Assembly: GCA_018894105.1 (NCBI GenBank)
Contig: CM032127.1
Span: 32,166,260-32,230,259, forward strand
Length of the DNA: 64,000 nt
Source: Jacaranda mimosifolia
Taxonomy: Eukaryota > Streptophyta > Magnoliopsida > Lamiales > Bignoniaceae
Direction: 5' to 3'
Made by a program: the position numbers and the translations under genes. The notes beneath the pieces are model-generated. The model ran no database searches. It was not told the DNA's origin and worked only from the letters and a program-made list of their open reading frames with translations. How positions within the stretch are numbered: the stretch's first letter is position 1; each line of letters starts with the position of its first letter. This document shows positions 34,028 through 45,718 of this stretch, one piece after another.

Positions 34028-35200
34028 TGCTAAATACCCAATCTTATGAAGAATATAATTTCAATTCTAGTTTTAGATAATGAAGGATATAATTTTTCTA
34101 TATCTAATAGGAAATTGAAGGCATTAAAGAATGATTTTTTAATTGCACAAGATACATTGAATAATAGATTGTACGTATTAGATTCACAAACTTCATTGAT
34201 GTACATTAAATAAAGTGAAAGAAAGTTAGATACCCAAGAAGATGATATTCCTTGGTATGCAAAACTTGGGCATATCTCTAAAAATAGAATGAACAAGTTA
34301 GAAGCTCTCAAAGAACTAAAATTAGTGGCAATTAGGAACGTCCTACTTATGAGTCTTGTTTAAAGGAAAAAAATGACCAAGGCTCCTCTTGTAGGACAAG
34401 CGGAGTGAACAACTAGTCCTTTAGATTTGACCTATACGAATGTGTGTGGCTCACTAAGAGTTAGTACTAGATGAGGCTATTCTTACTTCATTATCTTCAC
34501 CGATGATCATGCTTGATATGGACATATGTATCTTATGAAGTACAAGTCCAAAGCATTTGAAAGGTTCAAAGAGTATTGATATGAAGTAGAAAAGCAAAAA
34601 TGACTTCGTATTAAAGCTCTTTGATCAAATCAAGAAGAAGAATACTTTGGTACCAAATTCTTGGATTTTCTAAAAGAGAATGAGATTCTCTCTTAATGGA
34701 CTCCACCCGACACACCCCAACATAATGGAGTAGTCGAGATGAGAAATCATACCTTATTAGACATGGTACGCTCTATGATGAGCTTCTCCAATGTGCCTAT
34801 ATCCTTTTAGGGTTACGCCTTGGAAATGATGGTAAGGCTACTAAATCTAGTACCCTCAAACTCGGTGCTCGGGGTATGGCGAATCACCCTTTCACTATTA
34901 TCTAAAGGTTTTGGGGTCTCCCACTTACGTTAAGCGGCTAGTGGGAGACAAGTTGGATAGTCTATCCTCATTGTGCAAGTTTGTGGGATACCTTAGAGAG
35001 TCTATGGGTTATTATTTCGATGATTCCAAGAACAAAAGGTGTTTATCTCGAAGAATGCCACCTTTTTGGAAAACAAATTTCTATTGGATAGAAAAGGCAT
35101 TGTTGTTGAACTTGGTGAAGTTCAAGCATGATTATCAAATCCCATAAGTGTTGGAAACAACTAGTGAGCTTTATACACAACCTCCAAGAAAATTAGGACC
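34028..35200 (+). pseudogene. copia copy C (continued): protease linker and integrase
   Basis: It resumes at the protease C-terminal part (NIISILVLDNEGYNFSISN) and continues into the GAG-pre-integrase region (DIPWYAKLGHISKNRMNKLE, where the first His of HARLGH is lost). Integrase core motifs follow: TYTNVCG (first Asp changed to Asn), YFGTKFLDFLKENEILS, WTPPDTPQHNGVVEMRNHT and VRSMMSFSNVPIS. The open piece 34911-35147 carries the linker (VKRLVGDKLDSLSSLCKFVG, then YYFDDSKN) in one frame. Multiple stops and frameshifts are present. Confidence 0.75.
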
Positions 35201-36832
35201 AAATCAAGAAGTAACCCAAAAGGTTTGGATTTCTTTATGAGATGGGCCAATTGAATATTGATCTAAGGACCTATAAGGAAGCTATGTTGGACATCGACTT
35301 GAGATATTGGCTTGATGCCATGAGATTAGAAATGGACTCCAGGTACTCCAACAAAGTATGGACTTTGGTAGATCCACTAGAGGGTATCATACCCATTGGT
35401 TGCAAATGGATCTATAAGCAAAAGCTAGGAGTCGATGGAGAGGTAAAGAATTTTAAGGTGCGACTAATGACAAAAGATTATACTTAAAGACCTATTATTG
35501 ATTTCGAGGAAACCTTTTCATTGGTTGCAATGCCTAAGTCCATTCGGATTATGCTTGCCATAGACACATATTATGACTATGAGATATGGCAAATGAATGT
35601 GAAAATTACTTTCCTCAATGGCAATATTGAAGAAAAAATCTATATGGAGCAACCACAAAGTTTTACATCCAAAGAGAGTGTGCAAAATGTTTGCAAACTT
35701 AAGAGATCCATTTATGAACTCAAGCAAACATTTCAAAATTGGAATATATGTTTTGATAAAATAGCAAATCGTTTGGCTTTATCAAAAATATGTATGAATT
35801 TTGAGTGTACAAGAAAGCAAGTGGAAATAGTATCTAGTTTATTGTGCTTTATATCGTTGACATCTTTCTCACTAGAAATAAGTTAGTCATGTTAGAGTGT
35901 ACTAAAACATGGTTATCTACTCAGTTCTTCATAAAGGATTTGAGATAAGCATCCCACGCATCAGGAATACATATATGTGGAGATAGATCGAAGAAGATGC
36001 TGGGGCTATCCTAAATGCCATGCATTGTCAAAATACTAAAGCAGTTTAGTATGAAAGAATCCAAGAAGGGATTCCTTCCTATGGGACATGGTATTCGTCT
36101 CTCGAAGTCTATGGCCCCTAAGACTGATACAGAGAGACAAAAGATGTCTTGTATACCTTATGCACCCACTATAGGGAGCATAATGTATGTAGTTCAATGT
36201 ATAAGATCAGATGTAGCACATGCTCTAAGTATCACAAGCTGCATTCAATCTAATCCTAGTAAATGTCACTGAACGGTCGTGAAAATAATACTTAAGTATC
36301 TAAGAAGGACTAAGGACATATTTTTAGTATATGGCAATGGAGAATTAAAACACTAAAGGGTTTTTGGATTCAAGTTTCCAATCCGATGTAGATGACCTAA
36401 AATCCACTTTGGGATTTATATTTTGCTTTAATAGTAGCACAGTAAGTTGGAAGAGTTCCAAATAAGGCATTACGGTCGATTTAACTACTAAGGCAGAATA
36501 TACTGGGACGAAAGTTGCAAAACAAGGAGTTTGGATCAAAAACTTCATCCCAGAGTTAAATGTAATGCCTAGCATGTGTGAGCCTGTATTTATCTTTTGT
36601 GACAACAACGGTGCAGTTGCACAAGCTAAGGAGCCAAGATCTCATAAGTAATCCAAGCATATTTTGAGGCAATACCATTTGATTCGGGAGATCATATGTA
36701 GAGGCGATATTCAAGTGGAAAGAGTTGCCTCGAAAGAGAATATAGCAAATCTACTAATAAAACCCCTATTGCAAAAGGTCTTTGAAGGACATCTTGTGAA
36801 GATAGGTCTTAATGCTATGAGGAATTGGCTTT
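35201..36832 (+). pseudogene. copia copy C (continued): reverse transcriptase and RNase H
   Basis: Two open pieces carry the RT. 35242-35487 has SNKVWTLVDPLEGIIPIGCK. 35521-35886 has WQMNVKITFLNGNIEEK, where the catalytic Asp of WQMDVKT is Asn. The YVDD site is destroyed (ISLTSFSL frame, about 35850-35870). 36015-36272 continues with KILKQFSMKES and SIMYVVQCIRSDVAHAL. RNase H remnants (STVSWKSSK, DNNGAVAQAKEPRSH, then ENIANLLIKPLLQKVFEGH) reach the polypurine tract at about 36833. Confidence 0.8.
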
Positions 36833-36848
36833 AGGGCAAGTGAAATAT

Positions 36849-39066
36849 TGTTGGAATAGTGCCCACAACCAATAAGATTGACATGTAAACTATTTCACTA
36901 GTGATACAATCTTGATTGAATGATATTCTTTACAAATGACCAACTTCATCCTACACTTATATTTCTTTACTGGCATTGGTTGAAACCCATGGATCACACA
37001 AGGCTATAGGACTTGGTCACATGCTTGGTGGTGATCTTAAATATCCCAAGTCATAGAATCTTATGTGACAGGGCATCTAAGATTGGGATAGACTTGCACT
37101 AACGATACATTAATCCAAGGGTTGGATGTTGCTCCATTCCATGAGCAAACCTGATGAGATATGGATACGTGTTAGTGGCTGCTTGTTAGGAAGCAAGGCA
37201 CTGGAGGCCCGCCTAGAGAATCCACTAGGTAACTGTTGTGACAAGTCGGTAGTGGCAAGTTCTCTAGCTTACGCTAGTATATATAATTACTTCTTTAACT
37301 TGATAATCCATTGTAACCTTCTATTTAGAACCTCATACTTTAACTTATCCTTGGTCACCTAGCGGGCCGTTCGGGTTGTGATTAGGTATGAACTACTTAA
37401 AAATAGAGGTTTATGAGATCCAAGATGAGACCCGACTCTTCATCATTGTGAAGGATGAATGCATCTACTATGTGTTCTATAATGATCGATTCCAATGAGC
37501 CCTTGGCCAAGGCAGTATGACAATTCAAAAAAAAGAGTTTTTCAAAGATGAGGTCATAAATCGAAATCGAACATTGAAAATAGATGCATAGTATCAAGGC
37601 TATTAGGGAGCCGACAAATATCTTACCGTAGGCCTTTTTCATGAAAATAAGAGACGAAAAGACCATATTTGCATGGTACGTACAGAGCTAGAATGGTTGA
37701 CCAAAAGTATTCATTCGGCCAATTATTGGGGTCCATGGACTTGAGGTTGGACATTGACTATAGAGATTGGGTACTTTTCAATTAATAGAGATTAATTAAA
37801 TGGAGTCGATTAGTTTAAAGGAGTTCAAAGTAATGTGAATATTGATATTCTAAAGTCACAAGAGTTGTAAGCCCATGCCTAATGAATGGTAGAATCTAAT
37901 GGGTCACACACAAAGGCTAATTGAAAATCATACTTGACGTAGGGAATTTTCTAATTGTTAGAAAGATTCCTAGTGACCGAAAATTGAGGGTTACGGTATA
38001 TGCAATTTTTAGTCATTTTGGCTTGATCAATTTAATTGTCAAATTGATCTAATTAATTTAAGGAGTTAAATTAAGACCAATTAAATTAAGTATTAATTTA
38101 ATTTGGTACCACATGACTATCAATTGGTCAAGTTAACTTAACAAGTAAAGCTAACATTTACTAGCTTAAAGAGTAAAGTTAGTTGACTTAAAAGTTAAGT
38201 CAAAGTTTAATTAAATTAAAGTGTTTAATATAATTAAAGTGAAGAAGTAATTTTGCGGGAAAAATTCAAGTGAATAATTCATTTGGTGTGGAATTAGAAT
38301 TTATTTGGATGAAATTTCATAAGATGAAATGAAGATTCCAAATGAAATTCAAATTCACAAGAAGTTGACATGCAACTTACAACTTCCTTGCAAGTTGCCA
38401 TGACATATGGTGCCCCCTCCTTGAGGAAGGTGTCATGCCACCTGGGCACACCATCCTCCCTCTATATATAGATATAGATGGAGGTGGCCAAAGCATGCAT
38501 TTTGCAAGCATTAAGATCTAATTGTTAGATCTAAATTTCCCTCCAATTTTGTGATTTTCTCATGAGTTTAGGCTTCACACCTTTTTCACCTTTCTCCCAC
38601 TTTTTTTGGCCTTCATCATCCTTTTGCTTCCTTAGTTTTTTCAACTGAACTAGGAAGAAAAGGATTGTCCATTGGTGTGTGGACTTTCACATTAGAGGCG
38701 AGACATTTAGATTGCTTGTTTTTGGTTATCCTCTGTTTCAGTACTGACTTTCTGGACCTTGGTTGCTGCCTTTATGGAATTTTTTGAAGCTAAATTTTTT
38801 ACTGGACATTCTCCAAGGAGTTGGAGAAATTTTGGTTTAAATTTTAGTTCTATCTGACGTGATTTGCGTAGTCAAAAGTTGATCACCTTATTGCGCTACA
38901 AGCAATATGCTTTTGGGAAAGGAAGCTATTCTTCAAGTTTTGGTTGGATTTTGCTTCACATGTAATTATCTGACCTTAATTAATTTTATTGGCATGAATT
39001 AGATCCTTGTGGGGGTGCAATGTCTTAAATATTTTAAGTTGGATCCTTGGCTTACACCGTCTTTCA
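36849..39066 (+). mobile_element. copia LTR shared by copies C and D, 2,218 bp
   Basis: It starts TGTTGGAATAGTGCCCACAA after a degenerate polypurine tract (TTAGGGCAAGTGAAATAT, 36831-36848) and ends CTTACACCGTCTTTCA at 39066. A primer-binding site follows 2 bp later. It therefore serves as the 3' LTR of copy C and the 5' LTR of copy D. It has the U3 hairpin block (38030-38240) and a TATA box (TATATATA, 38463-38470). It is one of the least damaged LTRs of the family here. Confidence 0.85.
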
Positions 39067-39068
39067 AG

Positions 39069-39080
39069 TGGTATCAGAGC
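39069..39080 (+). other. primer-binding site of copia copy D
   Basis: TGGTATCAGAGC, two bases after the LTR end, is a 12-nt match to the 3' end of plant initiator Met-tRNA, the usual Ty1/copia minus-strand primer. The same motif occurs at 54401-54412 and, degraded and reversed, at 50088-50099. Confidence 0.9.
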
Positions 39081-40473
39081 CTAAATTCATGCCATAATTT
39101 GGATTTTCTTTAGATTGATTCATGTGATGAATTGATCTAGATCTTCAAATACTTGATCCATATAATGGATTGGAGTGTTTGAAAGATGATGCTTGTGGTT
39201 CCTTTGATGATGAATAGATATTATGCTAATATGTGTTTTAATTGTTAATTCATATATTTGTGTAAATTGATTCATGCTTAGCTAATTTTAGAATTTGATT
39301 TAGCATTGAATGATGTTATATCTTGATATAGCATTTTAAATTTGACCTTAAGTTATCTTGGTCATTTTTGGATCCAATTGGATTAGATTTAATTGGAGTT
39401 TTTTTGGAAGAATGTGATTTTCACTTAAACTTGATTTTTCAAGCATGTTTAAGCACTTGAAATTTCAGTTTTAAAAGGTGTTTTAGATCTGAAATTTCAT
39501 CAATATTGTGTGATTTAATGTTTAGATAGTGTTCTAAAATTTTTGGTACACAAAAGTTGAGCTAAAATTGTGATGACTTGGACCATACACCAATGTAAAG
39601 TCGTTGCTGCACTACTTCCGGGCACTAGCTGGGCAGTGTGTGCACCCGGCATAGGTAGCAGTGCCCGGTTTGGGTGTTGGTGAGTTTTGACTCATTTTTT
39701 GGCTTCTTTATATGATAAAAAATGTTTTATTTCACACATAATAGATACACAAGTATAGTGCAAATTCTCAAAATTATGTTGGACATTAAGATATAGAAAA
39801 CCTAAATAAGGAGATAAAATTGGTGAGATCTTGGCAAGCAAGTTAAAATCCCTCCACTTAGAATGTCCAAGTGCTTCAAAATATTAAGTCAAAATGGATA
39901 CAAATTAAAAGGAGTTTTAATTAATCCATGCCTTCTACCAATAGTATATGACATGAGACACTACCGATTTTGTGTGATAGCACTCAATCACAGGGGTCAC
40001 ACTTAGGAGGAAAGTTGTAAGCATACACTTAGCATACGATGTACATTTGAATCAAGGCTTCCCACATATTGGCACTCGGTCATAGGGGATGTCGTAGAGC
40101 GGTCTCGTTTGATTGATAGGTCCAACTTAACACTTAGTAATGTATATGTTGCACGAGTCATAGGTCTACATGAAAATTGAGTCAAAATATATCAAAAGTT
40201 GCATATAATGCAATTAGCAAAAGTTGCTTATCTTTCGATTATTTGTGGATTGCACTTGGTCATGGGGGTCCACTTACAAGTTGTTAGGGTCTTGATTCTC
40301 ACTAGGAAATATGATTTTCCAAATTCTTCCAGGAGGTGAAGAATTTGATAAGATAGTGGGAGAAAAACATGCTTGAAAGACCATAAACATGATTTCAATT
40401 ATCAATATTCAATCACATGCTTATATTTTCTTTTATCGCTTTTTTGTAGATTTTTAAAATCTTCAAAATTCAA
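39081..40473 (+). other. copia copy D untranslated leader, 1.4 kb
   Basis: This non-coding leader separates the primer-binding site from gag. It contains a GC-rich patch (39601-39680: CCGGGCACTAGCTGGGCAG and GCACCCGGCATAGGTAGC). It also has three copies of a GGCACTCGGTCA(C/T)GGGG-like motif, at 39980-39996, 40071-40088 and 40251-40268. The same layout is seen in the leader of copy G (54413-56352). Such leaders normally carry dimerisation and packaging signals; that role is inferred. Confidence 0.65.
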
Positions 40474-41275
40474 GTTGGCTAAGAATCCACTCACAATCAT
40501 TTTGGAAATTGATAAACTCACTGGATCCAATTTCTACGATCGATTGAGAAACCTCAAAATAGTGCTTGACTTGGAAAAGAAGACTTATGTACTTGATCAA
40601 AGTTCACCAAAAACCATTGGTGATGACACCACCAATTAGGCATGTGAATTGTTCACAAAGTTTATGGATGATGATCTACAAACAAGGTGTTTCATGATAG
40701 CAACCGTCTAATGAGTTGCAAAAGACTCATGAGCATATAAAGCATGCAAGTGAGATCATGTACACCTACAAGAGTTGTATAGTGTTCAAACTTGACACGA
40801 ACGATTCACTTTGTGTGGATAGCTCCTTGGAAGTAGAATAACTGAAGGCATGAGTGTCTATGACCATGGGCTTATTGAAAAGCTTGGTCAACTTGACGTG
40901 ATGATGGACAATGACCTCTATGTGGATTTGATCTTACAGTCATTACAAAATTCGTTCGACTAATTCGTTATGAACTTTAACATGTCTAAGAAATAAGTGA
41001 CAATTAATGAATTGGTGCACATGTTGGTTACTACTGAAGCGATAATGAAAAAGGACAAGTCTTTTATGCTTGCATCCTCCTCCAAGTCTAAGGTCCCTAA
41101 GGGTCCTAGAAAGGGGGGAAGAAAAAGAAAAGTTCTTCTTTGAAAAGGAAACAACCCTTGAAAGGTTCGAGGGGAGTTAAGAAAACGAAAGAGGCTAAAA
41201 TTGATGCTATATGTTTCCATTGTGGTGAGAAAGAGCATTGGAGAAGAAATTGAAAAGCTTATCTTGCAACCCTTG
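40474..41275 (+). pseudogene. copia copy D: gag
   Basis: The start codon is mutated (TTGGCTAAGAATCCACTC, where copies C and G have ATGGCTAAG). The first 55 codons remain open (LAKNPLTIILEIDKLTGSNF, then YVLDQSSPKT). KLGQLDVMMDNDLYVDLILQ is still legible near 40875-40940, and the Lys-rich tail follows at 41090-41190. In the nucleocapsid knuckle (41212-41253) CFHCGEKEHWRRN is kept but the final Cys codon is a TGA stop. Several frameshifts occur. Confidence 0.75.
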
Positions 41276-42130
41276 AGAAGGGTATGTATTTTATTGAAGT
41301 GCACTTCACGACTAATTCTTTCTCATGTGTTTGATACCGTATATGGTTTTCACTTTTGTAATTTATTACAGGGGAAGAAAAGAAGGCAATATGATCCTCC
41401 GCCTAGGAAATGGAGCAAAAGTTGTTGCCACGGTCTAATGTGTAATCAAGTTAGGCTTAGGAAATTCTATAATTGTACTTGATCTATGTTTCTATGTACC
41501 CAACTTATGAAAAATATGATTTCAATTCTCATTTTGGATAATGAAAGATATGATTTTTCTATATCTAATTGAAAATTGAAGGCAGTAAAAAATAATTCTT
41601 TAATTGCACAAGGTACATTGAATAACAGATTGTACGTATCAGATTCTCAAACTTCATTGGCGCATATTCAATCAAGTAAAAGAAAGCTAGATATCCAAGA
41701 AGATGCCATTCTTTGGCATGCAAGACTTGGGCATGTCTCTAAAAATAAGATGAACAAGTTAGAAGCTCTTAAAGTACTAAACGTTAGTAGTATTGAGGAA
41801 CTTCCCACTTGTAAGTCTTGTTTAAAAGGAAAAATGACCAAAGCTCCTTTTCTAGGACAATCAAAGCGAACTACTAGTGTTTTAAATTTGATCCATACAG
41901 ACGTGTGTGGCCCACTAAAATTTAGTGAGAGAGGAGGCTATTCATGCTTCATTACCTTCATTGATGATCACACTCGGTACGTACATGTGTATCTTTTGAA
42001 GTACAAGTCCAAAGCCTTTCAAAGGTTCAAAGAGTATCGATATGAAATAGAATATATTTTGGTTTCGCAAGCTACAAAAGAAGGTGTTTGGATGAAAATA
42101 CTTCATCCAAGAGTTAGATATAGTACCTAG
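41276..42130 (+). pseudogene. copia copy D: protease, integrase start fused to RNase H
   Basis: The protease region has FDTVYGFHFCN (about 41328-41360). The open stretch 41576-42130, the longest in the window, starts LKAVKNNSLIAQ and has an intact HHCC unit (WHARLGHVSKNKM, CKSCLKGKMTKAPF). It enters the integrase core with HTDVCGPLKF and FIDDHTRYVHVY. At RYEIE/YILVSQATKEGVW (about 42045-42055) it jumps in frame to the RNase H sequence. The rest of integrase, all of RT and the start of RNase H (about 2 kb by comparison with copy C) are deleted. The junction has about 4 bp of microhomology (AGAA). Confidence 0.8.
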
Positions 42131-42407
42131 CATTGCTGAGCCAGTTATTGGCTTCTATGATAGCAATGGGTTGGTAGCACAAGCTAAAGTATCAAGATCT
42201 CATTAGGAGTCTAAGGATATTTTGAGGTGATATCATTTGATCCGAGAGATCATTGATAGAGGCAATATTTGTGTGGAGAAAGTTGCCTCAAGAAGAGAAT
42301 ATAGCAGATCCACTGACTAAACCCCTACTGCAAAAGGTCTTTGAAGGATATCTTGAGAAAATAGGTCTTACGACTATGGAGAATTGGCTTCAGGGCAAGT
42401 GGGAGAT
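42131..42407 (+). pseudogene. copia copy D: RNase H tail and polypurine tract
   Basis: It continues the fused RNase H with DSNGLVAQAK, YHLIREIIDRGNI and ENIADPLTKPLLQKVFEGYL, then GLTTMENWLQGKWEIV. The last 50 codons are open through 42253-42450. The polypurine tract GGGCAAGTGGGAGAT (42393-42407) precedes the LTR start TGTTCGAATAGTGCCC at 42408. Confidence 0.75.
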
Positions 42408-42578
42408 TGTTCGAATAGTGCCCTACAAGCCAATTAGATTGGCGTTGTAAACTATTTCACTTGTGATACAATCTTAATTGAATAATATTCTTTAATGGCC
42501 ATCTTTATCTTATGTATGTATCTATTTCACTGGCATTTTTTTGGAGCCCTTAGATCACAAAAAACTATAGGACTTGGT
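42408..42578 (+). mobile_element. copia copy D 3' LTR, first 171 bp (interrupted)
   Basis: It starts TGTTCGAATAGTGCCCTACA and runs to TATAGGACTTGGT, where a complete solo LTR is inserted. The sequence resumes at 44815 with TTGGTCACGCACTAGG. TTGGT (42574-42578 and 44815-44819) is the 5-bp target duplication. Confidence 0.85.
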
Positions 42579-44814
42579 TTTTGGTATAGCTCCCGGTAAG
42601 CCAATAGGAATGTCTTTGTAAAAGTTATTTTCATGTAAAATAATCTTGATTAAATGATATTCTTTATATGGCTATCTTCATCTTTGTTTTCTATTACTTC
42701 TCTCGCATTTCGATGAAGCCCTTAGATAATTCATGACTATGGGACTTGGTCAATTTACTGGGTAGTGATCATGGAATAAGTCTTACACAGTCGTGATCTA
42801 AAAGCCTTCTAAGTCACAAGATCTCGTGAGATGGGGTATCTAAAATCCGGATAGACTTGCACTAACAATGCATTAATCTAAGAGTTGGATATTGCTCTAT
42901 TCCATGAGCAAACCATATGAGATATGGGTGCATGATAGTAGGTGTTTGTTAGAGAATAAGGCACTGAAGACCAACCATAGTATCCGCTAAATAGCCGTAG
43001 TGGTAGGTCAGTAGTAGAAAGTTCTTCTGCTTATACTAGTACATATTATTCATCCTCTGACATGAGGATACATGGTAACCTTGTGTTTGGTCCTCATGCT
43101 TTGACTCTTCCTTGATCACTTAGAGGGTCTTTCGGGTTGAGATTGGGTATGAGCTACTAGGCAAGGAGGTTTGTGAGATCCAAGATGGAATCTGACTCAA
43201 CGCTTTTGTGAAGTGCGAGTACGTCTCTTATGTGTTCTATAATGATCGATTCTAAGAAATCTTTGCCCAAAGTGGTGTGACAATTTGGAAAAGGAGTTTT
43301 CCAAAGGTGAGGCCATACAAAGGAATCGAACATTGAGAATAAAGACATAGTATCAAGGCTATTAGGGAGCTGATAAATATCTTGCCCTAGGCTTCTTTTG
43401 GGAGATAAGAGACGGAAGGACTGTATTTGCATAGTACGCATAGAGCTATAATGGTTCTGCAAAAGCATTCATTTTGGCTAATTAGTTGGGCTCCATAGGC
43501 TTGAGGTTGGACATCGACCATGGAGATTAGGTACTCTTCAATTAATGCGATTAATTGACCTGAGTCGATTAATTTAAATGTATTTTAAACTAAAATGAAT
43601 AAATGATATTTAAAAGTCACAAGGAGTTGTGAGTCTGTGTCTAATGAATGGTAGAACCTATTGGGTCACACATAAAATCTAATTAGCTTCCAAAGTTGAA
43701 GGAGGAATTTTTCTAAAAGTTAGAAAATTACTCCTAGGTGATCGATTTTAAGGGGCCAAATTAAAGGTTAACTTTTGGTTTGATTAATTTAAGTGTTAAA
43801 TTAATCAATTAATTTAAGGAGTTAAATTAGACCAAAAACTAAGGAATTAATTATTTGGTGCCAAGTGACCATCAATTGGTCAAGTTAATTTAAGGAGTTA
43901 AATTTACAAAATTAAGCTTAAGGAGTTAAGCTTGTTGACTTAAGAGTTAAGTAAAATGTAAATTAATTAAATTAAAGTGTTTAATTTAATTAATGAGAAG
44001 AATTATTTTTTGGAGGGGAGGATCAAATGAAGAGTTCATTTTATTTAGCATTTTAATTAATTTGAAATGAGATTCCAAATTAAATTAAAATGCACATGAA
44101 ATTCAAATTAGATTTGAATTCAAATTTGCCACCTTGGTACCTACTTGGCCGCCCCCCTTATGGAAGGTGTGATTCTACCTTAGCATCACACCATCCAACA
44201 TCTATATATTGATATAGAGAGGGAAAGTTCAGCCATTTTGCAAAAGGTGTGAAAAATTAGATTCATTCACACTTCTCTCCAAAAACTCCCTTTCAAACAT
44301 TGCTTCATGTGTTGAGGCTTTGTTTTCTCTTATTCTTCTACCTCAAAAATCAGCCTTCACCATTGATATTTTGCTCATTTCTATAGCTAAAAGTGAGTGG
44401 AATTCAGAGGATCACATTTCAAAAATGCAAAGTATTTGATTTGCTAGCTTTAGAGATCCACTGGAATAGAGAAGTTAATTGCCAATTTTTTTTTTAGTGA
44501 TCCAGATCAATTTTTACTCCAAATTTTTTATAGCGACTTCTTCGAAGAGTTCAAAAATTCTAGATTTTTTTCTTGTGATTTTTGGAGCACTCTAACCAAG
44601 GCAAAAGTTGTTGGTTCTCTGCTGTGCCAGAGTCTATCAGAATCTGGATTGGTGAAGTGTTCACCTTTGTGACCTTGGAAATTTGCTCTCTGAGGTAAAT
44701 CTCTAACTAAATCTAAATTGGAAGCATAAATAGATCCTTAGTAGGTTGTAAGCACTAGTTATTTTTAAGCTTGTGAAGTTTAAACATTAGATCCTAGTGG
44801 CTTATTAACTTTCA
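42579..44814 (+). mobile_element. copia solo LTR, 2,236 bp, inside another LTR of the same family
   Basis: It begins TTTTGGTATAGCTCCCGG (family start with substitutions), includes the hairpin block (43785-44000) and TATA box (about 44202-44209), and ends AGTGGCTTATTAACTTTCA at 44814. It has no attached internal sequence. It is bounded by TTGGT on both sides and splits the 3' LTR of copy D cleanly. This is the product of LTR-LTR recombination after a nested insertion. Confidence 0.85.
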
Positions 44815-45157
44815 TTGGTCACGCACTAGGTGTTAATCATGAAATAAATCTTACACAATCGTGATATTAAATACTTCCAACTCATAGGATCTTAAATGAA
44901 GGGCATCTAAGATCCGAATAGGCTTGCACTAATGATGCATTAATCCAAGGAGTTGGATATTGCTTCGTCTCTTAAGCAATACCATCTAAGATATGGGTGC
45001 ATATTAGTGGGTGCTTGTTAGAGAACAAGGCACTGAAGACCAACTCGGAGAATCTACTAGATAGCCGTAGTGGCAAGTCAATAGTGGCAAGTTCTCCAGC
45101 TTATACTAGTGCACATAATTAGTCTTTTGACTTGAGGATCCATTGTAACCTTTAACT
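44815..45157 (+). mobile_element. copia copy D 3' LTR, second part, truncated
   Basis: It continues the interrupted LTR from TTGGTCACGCAC to about the first 0.5 kb of U3 (GGATCCATTGTAACC), then stops at 45157. From there the sequence is integrase of another copy (CTTAGTATTAAAGCTCTTCG). The junction lies in a shared ACTTAG, so it is a deletion or illegitimate recombination and not an element end. Confidence 0.75.
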
Positions 45158-45718
45158 TAGTATTAAAGCTCTTCGATTGGATTGAAGGGAAGCATACTTA
45201 AGTACTAAATTCTTGGGTTATCTAAAGGAGAATGTGATTCTTTTTCAATGGACTCCACCCAGCACACCCCAACATAATAGAGTAGGAGAGAGGAAAAATC
45301 GTACCATGTTAGACATGGTACGTTCCATGATGAGCTTTTTCAATGTACTTATATCCTTTTGCGGATATGCCTTAGAAACGGCAGTGAGGCTACTAAACCT
45401 ATTACCCTTAAAGTTGGTGCCAAAAACACCACATGAGATGTGATATGGCAAAGCACCTTCTTACCATTACCTTAAGGTTTGGGGGTCTCCCTCTTACATG
45501 AAGTGGTTAGTGGGAGATATGTTAGATAGTAGATCTATCTTGTGCAAGTTTATGAGATACCCAAGAGAGTCTTTGGGTTATTACTTCTATGATCCCTTGG
45601 AATAAAAGGTGTTTGTCTCGAGGAACGCCCACTTTTTGGAAAGGAATTTCTATTAGATAGAAATGATGTTGTTATTGAACTTGATAAAGTTCTAGATGAT
45701 CAATAAATCCAACAAGCC
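45158..45718 (+). pseudogene. copia copy E: integrase C-terminal half
   Basis: It starts within the catalytic core (SIKALRLD, STKFLGYLKENVI). The open stretch 45213-45443 covers WTPPSTPQHNRVGERKNRTM, with the catalytic Glu kept, through MVRSMMSFFNVLISF, YALETAVRLLNLLPLKLVPK and TPHEM. The linker (WLVGDMLDS, GYYFYDPLE, KVFVSRNAHFLERNF) follows with a stop at about 45603. Everything upstream (LTR, gag, protease, first catalytic Asp) is missing. Confidence 0.8.
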
